Part shown: one piece after another, positions 7,722 to 15,761 of the stretch | How the letters are laid out: each line of letters begins with the position of its first letter | Position numbering within the stretch: the first letter of the stretch is position 1 | Assembly (NCBI GenBank): GCA_045636125.1 | Contig: JAZTWX010000024.1 | Span: forward strand, 1 to 25,529 | Direction: 5' to 3' | Source: HGM04593 sp045636125 | Lineage (GTDB): Bacteria; Bacteroidota; Bacteroidia; Bacteroidales; Bacteroidaceae | Length of the DNA: 25,529 bases | Position numbers and translations under genes: made by a program | The notes under the pieces: generated by a model | The model's input: only the letters and a program-made list of their open reading frames with translations | Told to the model about the DNA's origin: nothing | Databases searched by the model: none

Positions 7722-8681
7722 ATGGAAGAAAAGTATGTAATTGGAATAGACCTCGGCGGTACAAATACCGTTATTGGTCTTGTTGATGCAAAAGGTAATA
7801 TCCTTGCAAAGGACGACACTACAAAAACTCAGGCTCACCCCGATATCGAGGAGTATACCGACACGCTTGCAAGCGTTATAAACAGGCTTGCAGCGGAGTG
7901 TGGCGTGCAGGGAAAAATAGAGGGCGTGGGAATTGGCGCCCCTATGGCCAACTACTACACCGGTGAAATTGTGAACGCTGCGAACCTTCCCTGGAAGGGT
8001 ATCGTGCCCCTGGGCTGGCTTGTGGAGAAAAAGACCGGTATCCCTACAAAGGTTACCAACGACGCAAACGCTGCTGCTATAGGCGAAATGAAATATGGCG
8101 TTGCGCAGGGTATGAAGGATTTTGTCTACATTACTCTGGGTACAGGCGTGGGTAGCGGTATTGTTGCAAACGGACAGCTCATTTATGGTCACGATGGCTT
8201 TGCAGGTGAGCTTGGACACGTTACAGCTCCCGTTCTCGAGGGCCGCCAGTGTGGTTGCGGCCGCACCGACTGTCTCGAAACATACGCTTCGGCAACAGGT
8301 ATTGTGCGCACTGCAAAAAAATGGCTTGTTGAGCGCGACCAGCCCAGCTCTCTCCGCGACATCTGCATTGATGAACTTACATCTAAAATGCTGTACGATG
8401 CGGCAATAAAGGGCGACGAGCTTGCAAATGAGATTTTCAAATTTACAGGCGAGGTACTCGGCGATGCGTTCTGTAATTTCATCGCCTTCTCGGCACCCGA
8501 GGCAATTGTGCTCTTCGGTGGTCTTGCAAACGCAGGTGACCTTCTCCTGGAGCCCATTCGTAAACGTATGAACGAGAATGTTGTCTTCTTGTGGAAAGAC
8601 AAGGTAAAGGTGTTGAAATCGTCGCTCCCCGGAGCCGATGCTGCCGTTCTTGGCGCTTCGGCATTGGGTTGGAAAGATTAA
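7722..8681 (+). CDS. ROK-family sugar kinase, probable glucokinase
   Basis: ATP-dependent hexose kinase of 319 residues, cytoplasmic. Visible motifs are the phosphate-binding GIDLGGTN (8-15), NDANAA with the catalytic Asp114, LGTGVGSG (139-146), GELGH (162-166) and the zinc-binding cluster Cys177-x-Cys179-x4-Cys184 with His166. These mark it as ROK rather than hexokinase type. Family members phosphorylate glucose, GlcNAc or ManNAc. The neighbours make a hexosamine possible, but glucokinase is the usual annotation. There is no N-terminal helix-turn-helix, so it is a kinase and not a ROK repressor. It has its own promoter region and a terminator at 8746-8778. Confidence 0.9.
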   Translation: MEEKYVIGIDLGGTNTVIGLVDAKGNILAKDDTTKTQAHPDIEEYTDTLASVINRLAAECGVQGKIEGVGIGAPMANYYTGEIVNAANLPWKGIVPLGWLVEKKTGIPTKVTNDANAAAIGEMKYGVAQGMKDFVYITLGTGVGSGIVANGQLIYGHDGFAGELGHVTAPVLEGRQCGCGRTDCLETYASATGIVRTAKKWLVERDQPSSLRDICIDELTSKMLYDAAIKGDELANEIFKFTGEVLGDAFCNFIAFSAPEAIVLFGGLANAGDLLLEPIRKRMNENVVFLWKDKVKVLKSSLPGADAAVLGASALGWKD

Positions 8682-8745
8682 ACTACCTTTCTATAGTTCA
8701 GGTGAAGAACAGCTAAGCCAATGCAAGCGTTTATTCACTCACAGT

Positions 8746-8778
8746 AAAAGAGAATGGCTGCGGTCATTCTCTTTTTTG
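8746..8778 (+). terminator. intrinsic terminator after the ROK kinase
   Basis: An 11-bp perfect stem, AAAAGAGAATG (8746-8756) and CATTCTCTTTT (8765-8775), with the second arm continuing into T residues. Confidence 0.8.
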
Positions 8779-8830
8779 TTATTTTTTCGATAAAAAAGTG
8801 TAAATAGGACCTCTTTTCCATATAATGTTA

Positions 8831-8838
8831 TATTTTTG
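8831..8838 (+). promoter_or_regulatory. promoter -7 element for the sulfatase operon
   Basis: TATTTTTG fits TAnnTTTG and lies 39 bases upstream of the sulfatase start at 8878. The -33 position is not a clean TTTG. Confidence 0.5.
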
Positions 8839-8877
8839 CAATTGTATAGTAGAATTTATAATAAATACCATATTACG

Positions 8878-10452
8878 ATGAATAACATTTTCCAGGAAGC
8901 AAAAAAGCTCCTCTGCCTCTCAATGGCGGGTACAGCACTTGTTCCTTTTGTGTCGTGCGGCGACAAAAAGAGCGAGCAGAAGCCAATGAATATTCTGTAT
9001 ATCATGTGCGACGACCACTCATATCAAACAATCAGCGCATACGATACAACCTACATTCAGACACCCAACATCGACCGCATTGCGGCCGACGGTGTGCGTT
9101 TTACCAACAGCTTTGTGGCAAACTCCATAAGCGGCCCCTCACGCGCTTGTATGCTCACCGGTAAGCACAGCCTCGCCAACGGCTTTACCGACAATAAGTC
9201 ATCGTTCGACGGCGGGCAGCAGACCTACCCCAAACTGTTGCAGAAACAGGGCTACGAAACTGCAGTTATCGGTAAATGGCACCTTACATCGGATCCTACA
9301 GGCTTCGACTATTGGGATATTCTCATTGGTCAGGGCGACTACTATAACCCCACGTTCATAAAGAACGGCGAGCGTGTGGTGCGCGAGGGTTATGCAACGA
9401 ATATCACAACCGATCTTGCAATAGATTGGCTCAGTAACAAACGCGACAAGAACAAGCCTTTCTGCCTTTTGTTGCACCACAAGGCTCCCCACCGCACCTG
9501 GATGCCCGACACATGCGACCTCTCGCTTTTCAGCGACAGCAATTTCCCGTTGCCCGAAACTTTCTACGACAACTATAAAGGCCGCCGCGCGGCAGGTGAG
9601 CAAAAGATGTCTATTTCAAAGGATATGGACATTGTATACGACTTGAAAATGGCCGACAAGGAGAGCTCCATTCACAGCCGCCCCGACCTCGAAGAGTGGG
9701 GACGCAGAATATACAACAATATGAACCCTGAACAGAAAGCAGCCTGGGATGCTCACTACGACGGCGTAATTGCAAAATTCAAGGCTGCGGGGCTCAAGGG
9801 TAAGGCTCTCGACGAGTGGAAATTTCAGCAATATATGCGCGACTATCTGCGTGTAATAACATCGGTCGACAGGAACATCGGTACTGTGCTCGACTACCTC
9901 GAAGAGAACGGCCTTATGGAAAATACCCTCATTGTCTACACCTCCGACCAGGGTTTCTATATGGGTGAGCACGGTTGGTTCGACAAACGCTTTATGTACG
10001 AAGAGTCGTTCCGCACCCCCTTGCTTATGCGCTTGCCCGGTGGCGTGAAGGGCGATGTAACCGCTCTTGTGCAGAATATTGACTATGCTCCCACCATCCT
10101 TGAGCTTGCCGGCGTTGAAATTCCCGCCGATATTCAGGGTGAGTCGCTTCTTCCCTTGCTCAAAGGCGAAGAGTGGTCGCCCCGTCGCAGCGGTCTATAC
10201 TATCACTACTACGAATTCCCCGACGAGCACGCTGTGCGCCCCCACTACGGAATACGAACCGAGCAGTACAAGCTCATTCACTTCTACGGCGAGAACTACA
10301 GCGAGTGGGAACTTTTCGACCTCGCCGCCGACAAGAACGAACTTAATAATATCTACGGCCAGAAAGGTACCGAGCAGTTGACCGACAGCCTCAAGACAAT
10401 GTTGGTGAACCTGCAGGAACTTTATGGCGAGCAGCAGTATATACTGGAATAA
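8878..10452 (+). CDS. S1-family sulfatase, serine type (possible GlcNAc-6-O-sulfatase)
   Basis: Hydrolyses sulfate esters using a formylglycine made from Ser85. The protein has 524 residues from the start at 8878; the frame is open from 8836, but that part overlaps the promoter box. An N-terminal hydrophobic stretch ends in FVSC (Cys27), suggesting a lipoprotein. The maturation motif is S85-G-P-S-R89 followed by CMLTG. Metal and active-site parts include CDDH (Asp45, Asp46), GKWHL and a late SDQGFYMGEHGWFDK segment. The last segment and the length resemble GlcNAc-6-sulfatase-like S1 members such as Bacteroides BT4656, but this substrate is an inference. The maturase gene begins three bases after the stop, so both are surely co-transcribed. 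Confidence 0.92.
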   Translation: MNNIFQEAKKLLCLSMAGTALVPFVSCGDKKSEQKPMNILYIMCDDHSYQTISAYDTTYIQTPNIDRIAADGVRFTNSFVANSISGPSRACMLTGKHSLANGFTDNKSSFDGGQQTYPKLLQKQGYETAVIGKWHLTSDPTGFDYWDILIGQGDYYNPTFIKNGERVVREGYATNITTDLAIDWLSNKRDKNKPFCLLLHHKAPHRTWMPDTCDLSLFSDSNFPLPETFYDNYKGRRAAGEQKMSISKDMDIVYDLKMADKESSIHSRPDLEEWGRRIYNNMNPEQKAAWDAHYDGVIAKFKAAGLKGKALDEWKFQQYMRDYLRVITSVDRNIGTVLDYLEENGLMENTLIVYTSDQGFYMGEHGWFDKRFMYEESFRTPLLMRLPGGVKGDVTALVQNIDYAPTILELAGVEIPADIQGESLLPLLKGEEWSPRRSGLYYHYYEFPDEHAVRPHYGIRTEQYKLIHFYGENYSEWELFDLAADKNELNNIYGQKGTEQLTDSLKTMLVNLQELYGEQQYILE

Positions 10453-10455
10453 AAG

Positions 10456-11703
10456 ATGAAGAGCAACAAGAGAAATAATCTCAACCTCGTCGATGTTGCA
10501 AAGATGAGGCGCGCCCCGGCTTTCGGAACAATGGTAAAACCGGTGGGTGCCGCTTGCAACCTCGACTGTTGCTACTGCTATTACCGCGACAAGGCCGATA
10601 TCTACAACAATGTGATGCCCCATATGAGCGATGAGCTGCTCGAAACATACATCAAGCAGTATATCGAGGGCGCGTCGCAACAGAATATTACCTTCTGCTG
10701 GCACGGCGGTGAGCCGCTTATGGCCGGGCTGCCGTTCTTTGAAAAGGCTGTTGCCCTGCAGCAGAAATATGCAGGAGGCAAGAATATTGAAAACACCTTG
10801 CAGACCAACGGCGTGCTTGTGAACGACGACTGGTGCCGCTTTTTCAGGGATAACAATTTCCTTGTAGGGCTCTCGCTCGACGGCCCCGAAGATATTCACG
10901 ACGCCTTCCGTCGCGACTGTGGTGGTGCACCCACATTTTCGCGTGTTATGAGGGCTGCCGATAATTTTGCCCGCAGTGGGGTGGAATTCAATATCCTCTC
11001 AACTGTCAACCGCCGCAGTGAGGAACGTGGTGCCGATGTATACAAGTTCCTGCGCTCAATAAACCGCTTCATACAATTCCTGCCAGTGGTGGAATATGTG
11101 AAAATGCGTCCGCAGGGCAGGCCGCTCATTGTCTCGCCCGACGAGGAGGATGCCGTTGAGGCTCCGTGGTCGGTAACAGCACGCGGTTACGGCCGTTTTA
11201 TGTGCGACGTATTCGATGAGTGGTTGAGACGCGACGTGGGCAACGTGTTCGTTCAATTGTTCGACATTACCCTTGCCAACTGGTGCGGCGTGCCACCATC
11301 GCTCTGCTCCTTCTGCGATACCTGCGGCGACGGCCTTGTGGTGGAGCATAATGGCGACGTCTATTCGTGCGACCATTTTGTTTACCCCGAATATCGTTTG
11401 GGAAATATTGCCGAAAAGGAGCTCGTGAACATGTATAGCAGCGAGGAGCAGCAAGCCTTCGGCCGTGACAAGCGCGAAGCTCTCCCCATGGAGTGCAAGC
11501 GTTGCAGCTATTATTTTCTGTGCAAGGGCGAGTGTCCCAAACACCGTTTCGGTTACGCGAAGAACGGCGAGCCTTATATGAACGTGCTGTGCGAGGGATA
11601 TAAGATGTTCTTCAAACACTCCGATCCCTATATGCGACATATGAAAACACTCCTCGACAAGGGCGAGCCTGCCTCGCGCGTGATGGAGTGGAGAAAACCA
11701 TAG
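10456..11703 (+). CDS. chuR: serine-type anaerobic sulfatase-maturating enzyme (radical SAM)
   Basis: Oxidises the active-site serine of sulfatases to formylglycine in the absence of oxygen; cytoplasmic, acting on the unfolded sulfatase before export. The protein has 415 residues. The radical-SAM cluster CX3CX2C is Cys34, Cys38 and Cys41. It is followed by WHGGEP and by a C-terminal SPASM-type region with many cysteines (the CSFCDTCGDG, YSCDHF, CKRCSYYFLCKGEC and VLCEGY pieces) that bind two further Fe-S clusters. Length and sequence match Bacteroides ChuR (BT_0238). The gene is three bases from the upstream sulfatase, whose SGPSR site is the serine type this enzyme modifies. It is probably the general maturase for other sulfatases in the genome too. 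Confidence 0.93.
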   Translation: MKSNKRNNLNLVDVAKMRRAPAFGTMVKPVGAACNLDCCYCYYRDKADIYNNVMPHMSDELLETYIKQYIEGASQQNITFCWHGGEPLMAGLPFFEKAVALQQKYAGGKNIENTLQTNGVLVNDDWCRFFRDNNFLVGLSLDGPEDIHDAFRRDCGGAPTFSRVMRAADNFARSGVEFNILSTVNRRSEERGADVYKFLRSINRFIQFLPVVEYVKMRPQGRPLIVSPDEEDAVEAPWSVTARGYGRFMCDVFDEWLRRDVGNVFVQLFDITLANWCGVPPSLCSFCDTCGDGLVVEHNGDVYSCDHFVYPEYRLGNIAEKELVNMYSSEEQQAFGRDKREALPMECKRCSYYFLCKGECPKHRFGYAKNGEPYMNVLCEGYKMFFKHSDPYMRHMKTLLDKGEPASRVMEWRKP

Positions 11704-11733
11704 AAACAATTAAAAACTTATAAAACAGATAAT

Positions 11734-13656
11734 ATGAATTCAAAATTTGTTCTTCCTAAAATTGGCGAGTTGCCGGTTTCAGCCTCTCTCGACAGTATAT
11801 GCAAGTTCGAGAAAGTACCCACTTTAATAACTCCTACAGCAGCCGAGGGTGCACAGCGTGCAGCCGACATTGTTGTGAAGGCTATCAACAACCACAAGGT
11901 CGACGGCCTTTTTGCGCTCGGTCTCTCAACCGGCCGCACCCCACTGGGCCTTTATGCCGAGCTTGTCAACCGTTATAAAAAGGGTGAGGTGAGCTTCAAG
12001 AAAGTGAAAGTATACAGTCTCGACGAGTTCTATCCAATGTCTCCCGAAAACCCCTTGAGCCGCAACCACCGTGTGTACGAGGATTTCCTGAAATACATCG
12101 ACATCGACCCCAAGAACGTGATATTCCCCGACGGAACAGTGCCCCGTGACCAGGTGAACGACTATTGCAAGCGTTACGAGGCAATGGTGCGCGCCCAGGT
12201 CGACCTTATGATTATGGGCGTGGGCGAAATTGGCCAGATAGGTTTCAACGAGCCGGGAACATATTCAAAATCTACAACACGCCTTGTGCAGCTGAGCTAC
12301 AATTCACGCCGCACACAGAACCAGTTCTTCTCGAACCCCAACGAGGTGCCCAAAACTGCCATTACAATGGGTATGGACACAATTATGAGCGCGAAGAAGG
12401 TGGTGCTTATGATGTGGGGCGAGGACAAGGCCGTAATTGCCAAAGAGCTTATAGAGGGCGAGGTGTCGGAAAGCTATCCCGCAACATACTTGCAGGGCCA
12501 CAGAAATATACAGGTGATAATTGACGAGGCTGCAGCGCAGGAGCTTACACGCGTGAAAGAGCCTTGGCTCATTGCGCCTCCCCAGCAGTGGACTCCCAAA
12601 CTCATACGTAAGGCTGTTATATGGCTTTGTCAGGTAGTGGGCAAGCCCATCCTTAAACTCACTCACCAGGATTATATCAAAAATTCACTATCCGACCTCT
12701 TGGAGCGTGTCGACACATACGACCAGATAAACATCCGCGTCTTCAACGATGTGCAGCACATTATATCGGGTTGGCCCGGTGGTAAGCCTAACGCCGACGA
12801 TTCTACTCGTCCTGTGCCCTCGACTCCCTTCCCCAAGAGAGTGATAATATTCTCTCCCCACCCCGACGACGATGTAATATCTATGGGTGGTACATTCAAC
12901 CGCCTCATCGAGCAGGGCCACGATGTTCACGTAGCTTATCAGACATCGGGTAACGTGGCCGTGTACGACGATGTTGTGTTGCAGAATATCGACACAGCCC
13001 GTGAGATGGGAATGGGTGACAAGTTCGACGAGATTCGCGAAATAATTGCCAATAAAAAGCCCGGAGAGCCCGAGCCCCGTGCGTTGCTAAACCTCAAAGG
13101 CGCTATCCGCCGTGCCGAGGCGCGTGCTGCTTGCCGCTCAATAGGTCTCAACGATCGCACAAACGCTCACTTCCTCAACCTTCCTTTCTACGAGACAGGC
13201 GGTATTAAAAAGGGCCTGCTTAGCGACGCCGATATTGAGATTGTAAAGGAACTTATGCGTGAGGTGAAACCCCACCAGATTTATGCTGCCGGCGACCTTA
13301 CCGACCCCCACGGAACACATCGTGTGTGCATCGAAGCCGTTCTGCGTGCCTGGGAAGAGGTTAAAGACGAGGATTGGGCAAAAGAGTGCCACATATGGCT
13401 CTATCGCGGAGCTTGGCAGGAGTGGGACTTGGCCGTTGCCGATATGGCCGTGCCTTTGAGCCCCGAAGAGATGATACGCAAGCGCCACGCTATCTTCCGC
13501 CACCTCTCGCAAAAGGACATTGTGCCCTTCCCCGGCGAGGACGCACGTGAATTCTGGCAGCGTGCCGAGGATCGTATGCAGGGAACTGCACAGCTCTTCG
13601 ACAAGATTGGCTTGCCCGAATATCAGGCAATTGAGATGTTCGTGAAATTGCTGTAA
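11734..13656 (+). CDS. NagB-like / PIG-L (LmbE) deacetylase fusion
   Basis: A 640-residue two-domain protein. Residues about 25-275 resemble glucosamine-6-phosphate deaminase, with the phosphate loop LSTGRTP (64-70) and SLDEFYPM including Asp97, the equivalent of E. coli Asp72. In the segment equivalent to GNDGHIAFNEP, however, it reads GEIGQIGFNEP. The residues matching Asp141 and His143 are Ile166 and Gln168, and only Glu173 is kept. Residues about 365-640 form a PIG-L/LmbE zinc deacetylase domain with HPDDD (375-379) and DPHGTH (523-528) intact. It resembles the Bacteroides protein annotated as a deaminase-like protein (BT_0258). So deacetylase activity on an N-acetyl sugar is likely, and deaminase activity is doubtful. 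It lies 30 bases after chuR and may be in that operon. Confidence 0.9.
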   Translation: MNSKFVLPKIGELPVSASLDSICKFEKVPTLITPTAAEGAQRAADIVVKAINNHKVDGLFALGLSTGRTPLGLYAELVNRYKKGEVSFKKVKVYSLDEFYPMSPENPLSRNHRVYEDFLKYIDIDPKNVIFPDGTVPRDQVNDYCKRYEAMVRAQVDLMIMGVGEIGQIGFNEPGTYSKSTTRLVQLSYNSRRTQNQFFSNPNEVPKTAITMGMDTIMSAKKVVLMMWGEDKAVIAKELIEGEVSESYPATYLQGHRNIQVIIDEAAAQELTRVKEPWLIAPPQQWTPKLIRKAVIWLCQVVGKPILKLTHQDYIKNSLSDLLERVDTYDQINIRVFNDVQHIISGWPGGKPNADDSTRPVPSTPFPKRVIIFSPHPDDDVISMGGTFNRLIEQGHDVHVAYQTSGNVAVYDDVVLQNIDTAREMGMGDKFDEIREIIANKKPGEPEPRALLNLKGAIRRAEARAACRSIGLNDRTNAHFLNLPFYETGGIKKGLLSDADIEIVKELMREVKPHQIYAAGDLTDPHGTHRVCIEAVLRAWEEVKDEDWAKECHIWLYRGAWQEWDLAVADMAVPLSPEEMIRKRHAIFRHLSQKDIVPFPGEDAREFWQRAEDRMQGTAQLFDKIGLPEYQAIEMFVKLL

Positions 13657-13663
13657 ATACTAT

Positions 13664-13701
13664 AAAATTTCGGCTGCGCATAATGTGCAGCCGAAATTTT
13701 G
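13664..13701 (+). terminator. intrinsic terminator after the NagB-like/PIG-L gene
   Basis: A 14-bp perfect stem, AAAATTTCGGCTGC (13664-13677) and GCAGCCGAAATTTT (13687-13700), with a nine-base loop. It closes the sulfatase-chuR-deacetylase unit. The upstream ATG at 13683 lies in the loop. Confidence 0.75.
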
Positions 13702-13715
13702 TTTACATTAATACT

Positions 13716-15344
13716 ATGAAATTACCCCCCCGTTCTACAAAAGTTAACAGATTGATTGGCAATGTGGTACGCTTTCTCGCGCGCCCCGTTGTCGATGATT
13801 TTGCATTGTTTGCGACAACCTATCTGCTATTGTTATTCCCCTCTCTTTACAATGTGTTGTCACACGGCTGCATCCCTTTTGCAGTCTTTTTTATTTGTTT
13901 TGCAAATGCTTATATGTTACTCTTGCCGACATCTTTTTTTGTCAATTGGCTCAAGAGAGTGTATAAGGCTGTTGTGCTTTCTTTGGTGTTGATATATTCT
14001 TGTGCAAGCTATGTTTGCATATGCGCTTATGGAAGCACTCTTTTGAGTTTGGGCGAGGATGCGATATCGGCAATTCTTGCAACTAATGTTTCCGAAGCTA
14101 CCGAATTCTTCGGTACATATGTCGACGCGAATGAATTGTGGGTTTTCGTCGTATCGATGATAATAATTCTGTTGTTGTATTTTTTAATAAGAAGATTTCA
14201 AGCCGATTTTAAAGACTACTTTATACAATGTTGCCTGTTGTGCGCGTTGCTTGTTTCTTCTTGTTTTGCTGTAAGGGATTATAAGAGTACATCCTACGAT
14301 GGAATAAATTTTGTCCTTTCATACAAGCCTGTGCCCGATTTGCGCGAGTATAAACAAAATCCCGCTGTTACAGTAAGCAACAGCGCGCCCGAAAATATTG
14401 TAATGATATTGGGAGAGTCTTTCTCGAAATCGAACAGTTCGCTCTATGGTTATGAGAAAAAAACTAACTTGCGGCTCGCGCAATTGGTGGCGGACAGTTC
14501 TTTGTCGGTATTTACAGACATTACAAGCTATACGATAAATACAATCCCCTCCATAAAATCCATAATAATGGGGTGGCGAGAAGAACTCGCCGACAGTATA
14601 GAGTGGTACAGGGGCCTTACCCTTTTAGAGGTTATGCAAAATGCAGGTTATAAAACATATTGGTTTTCGAACCAGTCAAAAGCAGGAATCTACGATAACG
14701 AGGTGGGACGTTTTGCCGATTTATGCGATGGAGAATATTTCGTGGGTGAAAAATTCTCGGGGCTGCATAGAAATACTCTTGATGAGGCTCTTTTGCCGGC
14801 ATTGGATGAACAATTGCCTGCTGCTAGCGGGCGTAATTTCTATATTGTGCAGATGATGGGTTCTCATTCCGATTTCAAATGCCGTTATCCCGAACAGTTC
14901 TCAAAATTCACAGCCGAAGATTATTCCGTTACTCATTCTCGCTTGACAATGGAAAATAGACAGCTCTTGGCTGAATACGATAATTCTATTCTATATAACG
15001 ATTCTATTGTATATGAAATTATGGAGCGTTTCGCAGGCTCCGAGGCTGTGGTCTTCTATTTTTCCGATCACGCGTTGGACGTTTTTCAAAGTAGTGACGA
15101 TTATATAGGTCACGCCAGTCTGCCCAACGGGGTAAGGGATAACAATATCTTTGGTCGTTTAATTCCTTTTATGGTTTACACTACCCCTAAATTCAGAGAA
15201 CGCTTCCCGCAGACAGAAGAAAGAATTAAACGTGCGGTGGATGTTTCTTACAGAACCGACAGCATAATGTATACTATTATGGATGTTGCCGGCATTGAAA
15301 CGGTCAATGGAATTTCCTATAAGCAGAAAAGTCTTTTCAAGTAG
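13716..15344 (+). CDS. EptA-like membrane phosphoethanolamine transferase / sulfatase-fold protein
   Basis: An inner-membrane protein of 542 residues with about five transmembrane helices (about 29-50, 52-72, 83-104, 141-158, 167-184) and a periplasmic alkaline-phosphatase-fold domain. This is the layout of EptA/LptA, which add phosphoethanolamine to lipid A or other glycans. Family pieces are ILGESFSKSNSSLYGYEKKT (231-250), MGSHSDFKCRYP (381-392) and SDHALD with Asp451 and His452. The nucleophile position after GE is Ser235, where EptA has Thr, and SDHALD departs from the usual SDHGE. The start at 13716 is preferred to 13683, which lies in a terminator loop. The gene looks more T-rich than its neighbours. 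Substrate and donor are unknown. Confidence 0.85.
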   Translation: MKLPPRSTKVNRLIGNVVRFLARPVVDDFALFATTYLLLLFPSLYNVLSHGCIPFAVFFICFANAYMLLLPTSFFVNWLKRVYKAVVLSLVLIYSCASYVCICAYGSTLLSLGEDAISAILATNVSEATEFFGTYVDANELWVFVVSMIIILLLYFLIRRFQADFKDYFIQCCLLCALLVSSCFAVRDYKSTSYDGINFVLSYKPVPDLREYKQNPAVTVSNSAPENIVMILGESFSKSNSSLYGYEKKTNLRLAQLVADSSLSVFTDITSYTINTIPSIKSIIMGWREELADSIEWYRGLTLLEVMQNAGYKTYWFSNQSKAGIYDNEVGRFADLCDGEYFVGEKFSGLHRNTLDEALLPALDEQLPAASGRNFYIVQMMGSHSDFKCRYPEQFSKFTAEDYSVTHSRLTMENRQLLAEYDNSILYNDSIVYEIMERFAGSEAVVFYFSDHALDVFQSSDDYIGHASLPNGVRDNNIFGRLIPFMVYTTPKFRERFPQTEERIKRAVDVSYRTDSIMYTIMDVAGIETVNGISYKQKSLFK

Positions 15345-15351
15345 AGGTAAA

Positions 15352-15385
15352 CAAAAAAATGCGAGAATTATCTCGCATTTTTTTG
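15352..15385. terminator. bidirectional intrinsic terminator
   Basis: A 15-bp perfect stem, CAAAAAAATGCGAGA (15352-15366) and TCTCGCATTTTTTTG (15371-15385), with loop ATTA. It separates the convergent EptA-like (+) and dnaE-trxA (-) units and can stop both. Confidence 0.85.
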
Positions 15386-15425
15386 TTTTTTAATTGGCTC
15401 AGCAATTAGCTCTATTAGCTCCAAG

Positions 15426-15449
15426 CGGAATTATCAGTCGATAATTCCG
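15426..15449. repeat. perfect inverted repeat over a stop codon
   Basis: CGGAATTATC (15426-15435) and GATAATTCCG (15440-15449) with loop AGTC. It covers the last codons and TGA stop of the small acidic protein gene. Neither strand has a T-tract after it, so it is not a standard terminator; it may protect the mRNA end. Confidence 0.6.
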
Positions 15450-15748
15450 TTGTATGCCAACTCTCCTTCGACAATAAAGAAAATCTCCTCGGCGTCGTAC
15501 TCGCCAATCTTGTTCTTCTTTGCCTCTTTCACAATGAAGCGTGCAATTTCGTCAATGTCAATGTCGACATATTCGTTACCGCTGTCGAGTATTCCGCTTT
15601 TGTCGTAATAGTCGTAAATGGTGTCGAGGAAATAATAGAATTCGTCGTCGCTGAATTTTTCCTTCAACTCCTGTGGTAAGCGCTCGCGTATGTATGCAAT
15701 GGTCTTCTCGTCGTCGAGGTCTTCCATTGCGAATTCGTCGTTCTGCAT
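15434..15748 (-). CDS. small acidic protein of unknown function, trxA operon
   Basis: A 104-residue protein with about 30 Asp/Glu, no signal peptide and no cysteine, so soluble and strongly negative. It is rich in predicted helix, with a DYYDKSG segment and a VDIDIDEIARF segment. No enzyme motif is recognised. It starts 13 bases after trxA, making it the last gene of dnaE-trxA-orf. A second possible start at residue 8 would give a shorter form. Its conserved place after thioredoxin suggests a link in expression, but no function can be stated. Confidence 0.8.
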   Translation of the reverse strand: MQNDEFAMEDLDDEKTIAYIRERLPQELKEKFSDDEFYYFLDTIYDYYDKSGILDSGNEYVDIDIDEIARFIVKEAKKNKIGEYDAEEIFFIVEGELAYNGIID

Positions 15749-15761
15749 AGTGGTCGGGTTT

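Noticed and set aside
5907..13656. Classical polysaccharide utilization locus
   Set aside because: No SusC/SusD pair, ECF sigma/anti-sigma or hybrid two-component regulator is present in the window.
13683..13715. Upstream start of the EptA-like protein at 13683
   Set aside because: The ATG lies in the loop of the terminator 13664-13701; the start at 13716 directly precedes a normal N-terminus.
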